A stretch of DNA of 64,000 nt from Branchiostoma floridae (taxonomy: Eukaryota; Chordata; Leptocardii; Amphioxiformes; Branchiostomatidae), in contig NC_049996.1 in NCBI RefSeq assembly GCF_000003815.2, positions 6,964,131 through 7,028,130 on the forward strand. The letters run 5' to 3'. Every line of letters starts with the position of its first letter. Position 1 is the first letter of the stretch. The notes beneath the pieces are model-generated. The model did not search any database and was not told where the DNA came from. It saw nothing but the letters and a program-made list of their open reading frames with translations. Shown here piece by piece: positions 34,784 through 47,300 of the stretch. Position numbers and translations under genes: made by a program.

Positions 34784-36464
34784 TTGTAAAGGCATCTACA
34801 ACCAACTTAGAATATCCCTTCTCTGCAATCTTCAAGACCTTGTAAGCTCAACCCTTGATTTGAAAACTTTGTCTGACCCAGCATTAACTCAACTTTTACT
34901 CAGGGGTTCACCCTCTTCATCAAAGGAAACAAATACCAATATTATGCATCTTACACAGTCATATATACTCCAGACCAAACGTTTTCAAATTGATTGAACA
35001 TTTTCCATAAAATCTTGTGTATATATAACACATATGGATCCGTCACCCCACTGCTGTACTTTATTTTATTTGATCTCACACTGTTTTGTCCTTTGTTTGC
35101 TTTATTTTCAAATGTCCCAGTGGCAATGTTAATATTAGCCCTGCTAGAGTGCATTCACCACTGTGTCTTGTATGATATGTATACCAATAGAAAAATATAG
35201 GCATCTACGATCCTGAAAATGTTTGTATGTGGCTTAGCGGACTAATAGGTAACGTTTTATAACTGCTTCAGTTGTAAGTTTGACATTTTCGAGCCCCCCA
35301 CCCCCCTGGATAAAGAATTAATAAATGTTATCGAGTGCCAAGTGAGGAACCGGAAACTTTTTCTAGACTTACGGCTGGCAGAAAATTTGCCTTCAAATTC
35401 AAATTATCCAACATGAAAATTGCTTCAACACAACTTATCACGCTACATAGTTTTATCTCCCAACGTCCTATCTAAAATAGGGACTGCAATGCACTATTTC
35501 TACTCATGGTTAAAATGCAAACATCATCTTACGTGCTAACGATGGTGACTTTGAAACCATGCCTTCCCTAGAATCTTCAAAAGTGTTTTCTTACCTTACC
35601 AGACATATTTTCAAGGTCATCTTCTAAACCTGTGGCGCTCAGAGGTGACGTCAGAGAGCAAAGGTCATGTTTAGACCAATGGCGTGTCATCCCAATCTCG
35701 TACCCAGGACAGTATGCGACGTCGTATGTTCTCTCATTTCGATGATGCTATGGGCACGAGATGACCAAAGCCAACCTGATTACATAGATAATACAGCAAT
35801 ATCATCCGCACACGGCAGGGACTAGGGACCCCCATTTCAGCACCTAGGACAGCACCAAGGATACACCGCCTCTCCATGTAACAGCGGGCACAACGCTGGG
35901 CGCTTGAGGCATAGAAACGTCGTGCCAAGTTCTTTCCTATGCTGTGTTGCTGGGGGAATAATGGTACGTGCAGATCTCGTAAGTACTGGTAGGTGGCGCT
36001 CATTATCTATGTCTATCTCAAATTATGTGATACTTTTTAGTAATAGTTTGGTTGTGGAACTGATATTGATCCGGGAAGGAAGAAATCTGAGAAATTCTAG
36101 TCATACAGTTTGTAGTTGTAACTGTAAGACAAAATTTACCCGCCGTGTCTGCTACCGGCAGGGAAAGAATACAGGAAATTGCTACAGAAACAAGCTGCTA
36201 GCCAGTTGAGAGCTTCTTTGCAGATCACAACACGGTCATAGACGAGACGTCAAAAATTCATCCATCATGTTACCAGGGATAAGGGCATGGTACAAGAAAG
36301 GGAGTTCAAAAACATCGTCAAAGATATAAGATACAAACAACATGTACATGTACATGTACGTAAGTATGTATGAGGCGGATATTATATCATAAGCGATGAA
36401 AAGACACCACGTGGCTGCCCAAAAGTATGGACCAATAAACACCAAGACTGACTAATAAATCACG

Positions 36465-36625
36465 TGTTACTAGCTACTCTCCAAGCAGAGGTCGGTGACC
36501 TATTCCTTATATGCCGTGTTTTTTTTTCCGACCAGCCTCTCCCTTTGGTGAAAACGCTAGTCGAAAAAAATACGGCGCTGTTTATTCTCCACCAACCTCT
36601 GCTTCGAGAGTATTACTAGCAGCTC
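36465..36625. mobile_element. 160-bp hairpin element
   Basis: The left arm contains AAGCAGAGGTCGGTG and the right arm, reversed, contains AAGCAGAGGTTGGTG. GTTACTAGC and its reverse lie at the outer ends. The two arms nearly fill the element, so it can fold into one long hairpin. Confidence 0.65.
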
Positions 36626-37459
36626 TTGCAATGGCAAGGCCCCTCTAAACTATTATTAGAGTCCTTGACAGTAAGCGCTTGCGCTATACTATAGCGTCGA
36701 ACAGTCAACTTGTTTTTCTCGGCTATTCAACACCTATGACAATCTGCAAACCGTGCATTACGCAATTCTTTACATCAAAGGGGTTATCCATAATAGAGAG
36801 CTATATATATAACCATAAAAGCAAATTCATATCAGATGGTAATGGTTTACAAAATAACTTATCTTGATACGGATTATCTTTTGTGTGTCATAGCACACCC
36901 ACCCACAACAGAGCACTGCGTATTACAAACAATATAACAGCTACAAAATTGCTTTTAAGTGTATTTTATCAGATATGACATTTTCAACGATAGACTATGA
37001 AGAGAGGACCATTATGAGATGTTTTCAATTGCGTTACCACACATCAAAGGATATCCACACAATGGACCACAACGTAATACAAACAATAAATGCATTAAAG
37101 TCAATGCATAAAGTCACTTTTAGCTCTATCAGATGTAACATTTCCAACGATCCAAGTCAAAGAGAAATAGAGAGGCTGTTGTCTCGACTAACTTAGTAAT
37201 ATGTAGCTGCCCATAAAATTACATTACACTATGATTAAATATCTCTCTATGACAAAATTTCGTGATACTAGTAGTGACCACGTGATGATCATTCAGTCGC
37301 AAGTTTTATTCCGTGACTTTAAACAGATATCCTTATCTCCAATACGTATACGGATATCCGCATTGCATCATGGAAACTGGAAAAACACATAGCCTCGTTG
37401 GCAGGCTTAAGATTCATTTACTGGAATTTTTGTTCTTATGTTTGTTATTTTGTTTCTTT

Positions 37460-37807
37460 TGTCTGGATTCCGTGGCTATGATTATTCCCTGTTTCTTATA
37501 ATACAGGAAGCTGACTGTAAGACATCGGTTACAATCAGAATGGACTTAAATCAGAAAACAGAACATAATAATCTAAACAAAAGCCCAGCTATATGTCTGC
37601 TACAGAGGCTAAAACACTGCTAGTACATCATCACAATTTGCGCAATATTTAGAGGCAACAGCCTGGGTAACAGAACTGACGTATATCGGAGGTACATATA
37701 ACACTGGGTAACGCCACGTAGACATACATTGGAGTTTGAAACCGCGCAGGACTGAGCGGTTTTAAGCTTTCTTCTGACCATCGGAACTTCTATTCTCAAG
37801 CACAGAG
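37460..37807 (+). promoter_or_regulatory. promoter/first-exon module, copy 2 (orphan)
   Basis: It matches copies 1 and 3: ATTCCCTGTTTCTTATAA, AACTGACGTATAT, TATA-like GAGGTACATATAACA (near 37690), GACTGAGCGGTTTTAAGC, CGGAACTTC, then CACAGAG and donor GTAGGT (37808). No coding exon lies between it and copy 3, so it is either a dead duplicate or an alternative start for gene B. Confidence 0.45.
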
Positions 37808-37899
37808 GTAGGTGCATTATTCAAAGTATTCACACCAAATCATTATTGTCTTTAACATTCTTCAAAATGGGTGGTACATAGTTTCGTCTCACGTCTATT

Positions 37900-38540
37900 T
37901 AAGTATATACACAGCAGCTTATTTTTGTCTTGATATTCTTCAAATTATGTTACACACCAGCCTATATCACAGTTCAGTATTCTTCAAAGTATGTTGCAAA
38001 CCAGCTACGTTTTGTGTTGTATATTGTACGCTAACTTAATTTTGTGTTTATTACTCTTCAAAGTATATTGCACGCTAGCTAAATAGTTTTGTGTTTTTTC
38101 GTCTCACACTAGCTTAGCGTTGTGTTTATTCTTCTTCAAAGTATATTGCGCGCTAGCTTAGTTTTGTGTTTAGTATTTTCAAAGTATGTTACACACTAGC
38201 TTAGTTTTGTGTTTAGTATTTTTCAAATTATGTTACACACTAGCTTAGTTTTGTGTTGAACATTTTATAAAATAAATTGCACGCTAGTGTAGTTTTGTAT
38301 TGAGTATTTTTCAAATCGTATTCAACACGTGCACTAGCTTAGATTCGTGTTGAGTATTCTTCAAATTACATATATCTCGCACATATATCTTGTTTAGCTT
38401 GTGTTGAGTAATTTGTTTCAGAATTATGTCGAAAACCAGGTACGTTTTGTGTTGAGTATTTGTTTTAAATTATGTTGAACACAACTTAGCTGTGTGTTAA
38501 ACATTCTTCAAATATGTTACAAAATAGCTTAGTTGTGTGT
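37900..38540. repeat. diverged 44-bp-type minisatellite
   Basis: Units such as TTACACACTAGCTTAGTTTT, then GTGTTTAGTATTTTTCAAAT, repeat with many changes and variable spacing. It is the same family as 17100-17870, also just after a promoter module. Confidence 0.75.
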
Positions 38541-38699
38541 TGTGCATTCAAGTATGTTATAGACTTCAGGTGCAGTCATGTTTTATTTCAACACAAACTA
38601 GGCTTACTCATACTGAAATAGACCCATCAGCTTAAAGGTTAAAGTACAGCAAACTTCATGTGCAGTCATGTTTTATTTCAACACAAACTTGAGTAAGCC

Positions 38700-39955
38700 T
38701 ATTCCACTTGCTAAGGTTTTGAAACGGAGATGGGTGCCGGTGTGACAGCGATCTCGCCCCCCCAGCGATCTCGCCCCCCCGGGGGGCGAGATCACTAGCG
38801 TTTTCGCCCCCCTTTAGCGTTTTCGCCCCCCCCCCCCCCCAAGAGCAGCTGGTTACTACATATTACAGGTGCGCTACCTGGTACTATACTGCACCTGGGG
38901 AGTAACGTATATGGTGTGTTACCTGGTACCTATATGGCACCTTATTACTGTACCGTAAGATGTACTTAGTATATAGTCGATACTATATCGTTCGGTGCAA
39001 ACATGACATTGAAATGAAGAAGACAATTTTTGCTGCTGAGATGGCATAAAAACAGTGCTACTGCGAACGTATAAATCAACACCGTCTATGGTACACGTCA
39101 GGTATATGTTTTCAATTTGTCACAGTGTTTTCTTTCTTGTGCTGGAAACATTTCCAAAGCACTAAAAAAAAAACACGTGAATAATAGTTTCTCATTATAA
39201 ACACTATCTACGCGCAAGTTGATATAGCTGTTGCTAAATGCTACACAAACACTGGTAAAGTACCAGTCTTAAGAAACACGGGTAAATGCATCAGTTCCTA
39301 AATACTAGAAAAACAGTCATGTTGGAGGTGAAGATATCCCTTGGCCAGGTGCATATACCAAAATGTGCGTTATTCTAATTAATAACTAATATTTGCATAA
39401 TTAATAAAGACATTACATAGTTCTTTTGTGGTCACTTCGTGGTAGAGACTTCATATTGGAGATATATAGGTTGCTTGAGGACAGGTGAATACAATGAAAT
39501 ACATCTTATGTCAAGACTCAGGTATATGCAATAATGGGAATACAAGGGACCCAACCCTCCTTGTTTGAAACAAGTTCAACTATCTTATTACCATGTAATT
39601 ACGTTAATATTGATACTATGAATGGAGTTATGTATCAAACTCGTGTACTTATATCATTCTGAAACTGTATTTTGTGATTTGTACCAATCAACTTCTAAAA
39701 TGTCATGTAAACCCGTTTTTTTTTGGGGGGGGCGAAATCGCTAAAGGGGGGCGAGGTAGGGGGGCGAGATCACTAGCCGGGGAGGGCGAGATCGCTAGTG
39801 ATTTCGCCCCGGGGGGGCGAGATCGCTAGTAATTTCGCCCCCGGGGGGGCGAGATCACGGGGGGGGGGGGGGCGAGATCGCTGTCACACCTGACCTACGC
39901 ATCACAATGTGATGTATGGCAACTTTAGCTTTAGCTTTAGCTAAGGGTCCAGGCT
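38700..39955 (+). mobile_element. SINE split by a later insertion
   Basis: The left flank (ending GAAACGGAGATGGGTGCC at 38738) and right flank (39891 onward, TGACCTACGCATCAC, then TTTAGCTTTAGCTTTAG) together match the 3' part of the SINE at 55727-55937 (AATGGAGATGGGCACCAC, CTACGCATCTG, TTTAACTTTAACTTTT). The C/G-tract element sits between them. Confidence 0.6.
38739..39890. mobile_element. C/G-tract inverted-repeat element, long copy
   Basis: The ends are GGTGTGACAGCGATCTCGCC and its reverse. Repeated GCGATCTCGCCCCCC-type blocks lie inside both ends, with runs of up to 14 C or G. The G-tract blocks could form G-quadruplexes. The interior has no supported ORF, so it is non-autonomous. Confidence 0.8.
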
Positions 39956-40239
39956 GAATTGTCACTGTTGGTGTGCATGAAATAGACCCACCAGCTTTCC
40001 CTTAGGTTAAAATACAGCAAACATCAGGCGCACAGATCAGGTGTAGTCATGTTTTATTCAAGGCATGTTCAGGGTATGAACAGGGTATGTTCAAGAGGAT
40101 ACAGCACGGCAATTGTGTTTGCAAATATTTTAGGCGCACGTGAACAACTCATGCTGTACTGGACATTTAAAAAATCCTGCCGTGCTGTAACGTTAGGGTT
40201 TAGATTCCTTTGTTTAGCTTTTTTTATGATGCCTTAATT

Positions 40240-40609
40240 CCGTGGTTGTGATTGTTCCCTGTTTCTAACACAGGAGGGTGACTGTCAGAAATAGAGTACA
40301 ATCAGAACAGAGACTTAAGATCGGAAAACAGAACATAACAAGCCAAAGACAAGCCCAACTGTATGTACGCCTGCGAATGAGGCTTAAAACACTGCGATCT
40401 ACGCCACATAATAAGGTCCGATATTTAGACACAACAGTCGGCACGTCAGAACTGACGTATGATAGAGGTACATATACGATAAACTATCCGGTACGACACT
40501 GCCACGTTATAATACTTTCGAGTTGAAAGCCGCACTCGACTGAGCGGTTTCAAACTCTCTTCTGACCACCGCCGCGGTAGCACCGGAAGTTTGTTTCTTT
40601 CTCACAGAG
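40240..40609 (+). promoter_or_regulatory. promoter/first-exon module, copy 3 (candidate gene B promoter)
   Basis: It is conserved with 16600-16938 over most of its length: GTTCCCTGTTTCTAAC, AACATAACAAGCCAA, ACACAACAGTCGGCACGTC, TATA-like GAGGTACATATACGAT (near 40468), GACTGAGCGGTTTCAAAC, CCGGAAGTTTG, then CTCACAGAG and donor GTAGGC (40610). Gene B's signal-peptide exon begins 700 bp downstream at 41310. The promoter role is inferred from conservation of order and the donor. Confidence 0.5.
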
Positions 40610-40739
40610 GTAGGCACAAAGCGTCGGCCATTCTTCAAAATATATTGTAAAGCAGTTTATATTTTCCTTAAATATTCTTTAGAATGTGGGCTGTGCATAT
40701 AATTTTGGTTTTATCTCAAATCTTTTCACGTCTATGCAC

Positions 40740-40960
40740 ACCAGCTTATTTTTTGTCTTGAATATTCTTAAAATCTGTTAGACACTAGCATTGTTTTGTG
40801 TTAATTTTTTTCAAATTCTAACAGTACACACCGGTTTAGGTTTGTGTTGAGCATTCTTCAAATTATGTTGTATACCAGTTTAGGTTTGTGTTGACCATTC
40901 CTTAAAAACTATGTTGTACGCCAGCTTATTTTGTCTTAAAAATCTGTTCCGTTTTGTTTT
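40740..40960. repeat. short diverged minisatellite of the 44-bp family
   Basis: A few degraded units (ATTCTTCAAATTATGTTG, CCAGTTTAGGTTTGTGTTGA) lie after promoter module 3, parallel to the arrays after modules 1 and 2. Confidence 0.6.
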
Positions 40961-41106
40961 GGACATTCTACAAGGTGCCCCGAATGATATAAGAAAACTG
41001 TTTCCTCCAGAATCCATTTAGGAAATGGAGCGCTGTGTTTCTATTCCACATGCTAAGGTTTCAGTCTGTATTTTCACTGTTGGTATACATGAACTTTTCG
41101 TTCAAG

Positions 41107-41172
41107 TCTTTTACCTTCGCCAAAAAGGTTATGTTTTCGGTGTGTTTGTTTATTTGTCTGTCTATCTATCTA

Positions 41173-41219
<47 letters not shown>

Positions 41220-41290
41220 GCCTGTCAACAGCAAAACTCGCGAATGGACGGACCCATATGATATTTTGTAGGTGGGTTGGGGTCTGAAGC
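41107..41290 (+). repeat. dispersed repeat with (CTAT/CTGT)n core
   Basis: It starts CGCCAAAAAGGTTATGTTTT, passes through a CTAT/CTGT run (41153-41226), and ends ATGATATTTTGTAGGTGGG. Related ends lie in gene A (about 23650-23700) and gene B (about 45595-45690) introns. Its end supplies the TTTTGTAG acceptor just before gene B's first coding exon. Confidence 0.6.
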
Positions 41291-41309
41291 CGAGGAAGAC
41301 AGTGACAAC

Positions 41310-44300
41310 ATGTGGGGGAAGTGGACCCTCATCCTCTGCGCGATGGCAACATTGGGTGCTGGGGCAAATGCCGGTAGGTAAACATTATACGAAACATTTG
41401 TACAAACTGGCGGCTCTGTGACAATGTGGCGTGCGTAGCAGGCCATAGATATCAAGATAAACAATTGTGCATTTAACTATGGCGTTATGTTCCTAATTAC
41501 CGTCTGATAGAAAAGGGTAGGAAGGTAGGATTTTTCTGTTTAAATTCTAAAACTGTTACATGAAATAGTGCAATATATTAGTTTTTGTGCAAATAAGTTT
41601 AAAGAATTTTAAAACAGTCTGTATCTCAGCAGTCCGACGCACACGATTGTTCTTTTTAATAATCTTACCTTGCGCCCTCTGAACGTCGTAAGTCCAGAAA
41701 ATGGGTTGACCTAGGTATTTTAATCTTTCATCTTGTATTTGTATGTCTAAAGCTCAATAAAGATGATTCTGATCTCTCTACTGTTAGATACAAAATTAGC
41801 AAATAGATGCCGTAAGTTATAACAAATAGTGAAAAACGGATACCAGTGTCGTTGAATGCCAAATTCAACTCAAAAGTCGAGGAAAAACGTGAAAGAACAA
41901 AAACGAAGACTCCATTGTTCGGTATACCATACTTTGTGAGTTTAGTCATTTGTTCAATCTTGTCGATCGCTTAGATTCCATGATGAAGACAATGCTTTGC
42001 CAATCATTCTTGCACGCTCGCATCAGTTTTGGGGTTTCCATAACATGTCACAAAGGAATAGCGGGTGTCAAGCCGTAATGGGTAACAAAACACAAAACAT
42101 GGAGTTTACTTTACAATAACATCCTGCATTGTTTCCGCCTATGTGTTTCTCTGATATCACTTTTAGATCCAGCATCCGTGTTGGCCGATGAGCCTCGACA
42201 CCGAGAAAAAAGGAATCTTGCCCAGTTCGGAATCATGGTGTTTGAAGTGACGGGACGAAACGCCTTAGACTACAATGACTACGGCTGCTACTGTGGGTGG
42301 GGCGGGTCCGGAACTCCTGTGGACGACATTGACAGGTTAGTGTCTTTACGTCTGTGCGTGTGTGTGTGTGTGTGTGTGTGTTCGTTTCCGTCATTTGTCG
42401 TCAGTGTAAGTTTAGAGCCCCTTGATAGATTGTAATGATATTTGGTATGTGATAGGGTTTGAGAAAATGGTCAATCTTGGCCCTCCTGGTGTGTGACCTT
42501 GGTACTACAGCAGAACTTTAGGTATGCAAAGCCTTTGTTTTTGGTGTGTGTTTGTTATGTCGGTGTTGATATTTCCGTAGTTATTTGAATACATGCATAC
42601 AATTAGTAGAGTGGCAGGAAGTGAGTGGTCGCAAAGGTCAGACTTTCCGGAGTTCAGAGGTGGTAAAACAAGTCGTTAATCAGACATGATAGTCCAGGTC
42701 ATGGGGTCAATGGATCATGGAAGAAGATTCCAATTCAAGGGGAGGTATTGCTTTTGGTCTGCCTTTGTTTTCTCAATTTTTGTCCATGTTCACCATAGTG
42801 TATTCATGTGAACCGTGGGTTTACAGGATGTGATTAATGGACACATGTTATGTTTATCAAAACCATATTTGCAGGACTGATTACTTAATAATACGATTTA
42901 ACAACGCATGATACGAGATACTCTAAATATTTCACGGAGGTTTGAGTTCTTCAAACTCTTGTTTATTGTGTAGGTGCTGCCAGGTTCATGACGCATGTTA
43001 TGACTCTGTGAGCTGGCCCAAACTCACCACATACACCTATACCGCCAGTAGGGGAACCGCGACGTGCAGTAAGTATTCCTCTTATACCCCCGTCACAATG
43101 TAGCGAAAATCGATCNNNNNNNNNNNNNNNNNNNNNNNNNNNNNNNNNNNNNNNNNNNNNNNNNNNNNNNNNNNNNNNNNNNNNNNNNNNNNNNNNNNNN
43201 NNNNNNNNNNNNNNNTCGTCCGATCGATTTTCGCTACATGTGACAGGGGTATAATCACTAGACGGTGTTCGCTGAATGTGGTATCTCAATGAACTTGGGG
43301 TACTGGTTCGGCACTGCGGGGTTCGTTCATTGCGGCACTGTGTTATTTTCGCCAACTTCCAATCACATTGTGTATATCAAGGTTTAGAGATTTATACCCA
43401 AAACAATCACATAAGTATTCTAACCATGCGTGCAGTTTTTATGCACTTTCTTGTGTTTTCGTACTAGACAAATTCTGGGAAAAACTCAAATCAACAGTCA
43501 ATTTATGACATGGTTATATCATTTTGCAAGTTATGTCATAATCAAAGTCAAAAAAGGGCAAGTTTATATGATATATACAAATCATATATTAATTGAAAAC
43601 CAAAGCTCAAGACGTACAGCACAGTATCGTTCATTCATATTTTAATCTTTAATATTTGACTTTAAAGAGTGTTTGAATTTACACACGTCTAGGTGACGCC
43701 CCTGGCTCTAACGAACGTGCCGTGTGTGAGTGTGACCGGGCGGTTGCCTTGTGCTTCAACAGTCACGTGTACACCGAGAAGAAACCATGTGTCGGTATGT
43801 AATGCTTTTATTATGTTTCCCGAAGGGAAACCATATTGTTTTTGCTGTTGTATTCTTCTTCTTTCCTCTTCTGGCATGAGTATTCAATGTAAGTAACCAT
43901 GCAATACATGTACTCGTTTATCTTTATATACGTGTTGATTATGTTCTAGCTTACCTTAAAATGGCTATATTGCATTTATTATCATTTATTCATTCTTTGT
44001 AACAGGGCCCATATATTAAAGATAACGTGGACACCGTACAGATATTTACATGACATTTTAAACTTTTTGATAAAAGCAATATCTGTGATCTATTTTCTAT
44101 GACTCGTTTCAGACCCCACAGCCAGCGAGTCAGAAGAAGAGCCTCCTGTTGGTGAGTGCTATATTGCAATCGAGACACTTAGATCTTGTCAAGTTGTAAA
44201 AATCTTTATCTTCGGATAAAAAACAACTACAAAACTCGAAAGTGGCAGAGTCATCAGAAAGTTGATGTTGGCCACCTATTTCCAAAGAAAGAAAAAGGAA

Positions 44301-47300
44301 CCTTAGTAATACGTAACTTTTGCCAGAGTACCATAACAAACCGCTAAAGGGCCCGAATTAGAACTCATTCGAAGTCTTATTTATGACAGCTAACCACATC
44401 CCAAATACAGATACAATTTGCATGGGCATTCTTAAGTTATCCTGTTTGCAAACACCAAACGGCACAACAAATTAGGCAAAAATATGTTTTGTCAACAAAC
44501 TTCGATGATGACGATATTACAACGCCGTTAGTTCTACAAGGGATACCCAACTAATACAACCTGTTAGTCTGTTGTATAAGCTCGTTCACATTTCCAAGTA
44601 AGCATGCGCGGCGACAGTAACTATGGTTAATATGTCAAAGGTGAAGGCCACTGAGACATTCACAAAAGACGTCTGGACATTGTTATGCAAATCCAGACAA
44701 TGGTCGAGGTGATAAATGTTTACAAGTCTGAGGTGTTCACCTTTGACATATTACCCACAATTCTTGTCACCGCACATGCGTACTAGGTAGAGTGAACAAG
44801 CTTATTGAACACTTTTTTTCAACATTTTGTTTCAGAGACATGCCCGGTGGATGTCATGTTCCTCCTGGACGGTTCCTGGAGCATCGGCCGGCAGATATTC
44901 CAGGAAGAGAAGGAATACGTCGAGAACGTGGTCGGATGTCTAAGGAACGAGGATGTCAACGTAAGGCAATGATTTAATTCATTTACATTTTGCTCCTATG
45001 GCCCTCTTAGAGTTTCTTTATTGAAAACATCTTTTCTTTTTTGCAAACTGCTGGACGTATATTTTTGAGGACATTTGCACCACTGAGAAAGAGTATTGAT
45101 GATGATTGTTTAATTACGAGTCCGACACCATTGGACTAGCCCCTTGCTGTAGTGCGTACACGGCTGTGTGGCTTAGGGGCTATAAAACGAAGATGGGCAC
45201 CGTCGTCGACACCAAAAGGTACGTGTGGGAAGGACCATTTCACAAACTTTTGAAACCAAGAGTTCCCATGGTACGAATGTATATGGTTTAATATCTTTGA
45301 TAGGATTCAGTTGATAAATTCCTGATCAGTCATTTTGCCCACGCGTGTCATAGGTGGGTGTGATCAGTTACGACGTGTCACAGAGTGTGGGCGTGCCGTT
45401 AGGAGACTACGGGAACACCGTGGACCTTCAAAACGCCATTTTCAGCAACGGTAACTTCACCGGAGACTTTGCACGGACTGGCGTGGCCATCAGATACATG
45501 AAAGCCGTGGTAAGTGTGGCACATGCATTCCCGTCATCAGGGCTAGATGCATTTTGCCTTTCGCCAAGTAGATTACATCTTTGTATATTTATGTTTGGAA
45601 AGCAGAATTCGAGAATGTATGGATGGATCTTGATGATATTTGGTATGCTGGTAGATGTCTTCGCAAAACAAATGACAAGTTTCATGATGTGTCTCGTAGT
45701 GGCTTTCTATGATACTGCAGCAGAGCTTCTCGTAGTGATATGAAATAGGTTTTGATGGTGACGAAAATAAGACTAGACAAGCAACTAAACCCAGCAGACT
45801 GTTTACAGGTGTTGATTGTTTTATTTGCTAAAACCTCAGTGATGTCGGTCGCTTTTTAGTGAATTCGTCATGTAGTGGAATGGAATGTAGCGTTTCTTTG
45901 TATTTCTTAGCAATGCCTCTGAATGCTGATGCGCATTTAACGTGCATTGTGTTGATGAACATAGTTATGGTTTTCAATATGTTGAACGTGCGCATGACTT
46001 TGTCCAGCCTTGGTCCACCCACTGCTTTGCTTGCAATCGTATTTAGCTATTGTAAACATGACCTATAGTATGCACGTTGAACGATGATGATGTAAGGCAC
46101 ACACTGTCTTATATAGTTACGCAGCCTTTAATTTACCAGTTGCCATTTTTTTTTTTTGCCCACAGACAAAGTTCCGAGAAGAGGCACGTAAGGTGGCTGT
46201 TGTTGTGACAGACGGAACCGAACAAGCTGCAGAGATTTCTTACGTGTGTTCCCTTCACTATCAAAGTTTCATGAGCAAGGCACTTAACACCAATTTCCAA
46301 CTTCATAACGTAGGGAATATTCCCAAGTAGTCTGTGTAACTCCCGCCTCACCTATTGACTCAGGTAATCCTCACTGTCACTGAGTCGAGCTTTTCTCAAG
46401 TGTGACGTTGCTGATTGTAGGGAGAAAAGATGCTGACCTTATTCTATTCTTGTAACCCATAAACTTGAAGTAGTCTTCGGGTCTTGTTACGTATGTGACC
46501 AAAATGACATCTTCCTGCACGTCGACACGGCATCTGACTTATTCTAGAGGTTTGGTTCGATACGGATGTCTATTAGTGACTGATATGTCACTATTCTTCA
46601 TGGGGTCCAGGTGATTTGTAGTGAATCGCCAACTTAAGAGCAAATTGCACTTTCACAGCAATATGATAATTGAGTGGTAAAGAATCTGTACACATCGATA
46701 TTGACAGAGCAAGTGGTTGTTGTAACATATAGAGTGCATGCTTATTCTGTTTTACAGAAAGAAACTTTTTTTGTAAAAAAATTGTTACATCACAAAGCAT
46801 CCCGTTTTCCTGCAAACTGCTTTTCTAGTCACATCTGACAAGTCTCAATCTTTGCATAGATTAAAAGAGCCTGGTCAGGTATTTTCATCACTCTGATGAA
46901 GAAATTGCAGCCCAACAGTTGAATTGTAACGACTATTCAAATATCGCCCATTTCTCCTAGGACCCGAACCAGTATATAGGTTATTCCAGGAGCGCGAGGG
47001 ATGCCGGGATCGACCTGTACGGCGTTGTTGCTGGACGGGAAGGGTTTATCAATGACGCGGTGCACGTCATCATCACCGGCGACAGCTCCAGAGTAGTGCG
47101 CATGTCAGACGACTCTCCGTGCGACCTCTCCTTTATGATTGAGCAATGTGGTATGGCACTTATGCATCTCTTATGATTCGAATATCTGGTAGATACAACC
47201 AGACTCCTCAAAAGGACAGAATATGTGAATTATTTTAATGATTATGCAGAAAATGAAATGTTGTGTTAGAATGCGACATACCCAAATCTTTTGTAAGTAC

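Larger units (their letters stand above)
34070..38560. repeat. segmental duplication, block 2
   Basis: Partner of 13790-17870, with the same order of conserved stretches, ending in a promoter module (37460-37807) and a 44-bp-type minisatellite. It carries two elements not seen at the matching places in block 1 (34350-34783 and 36465-36625). No gene body is seen in it. Confidence 0.7.
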
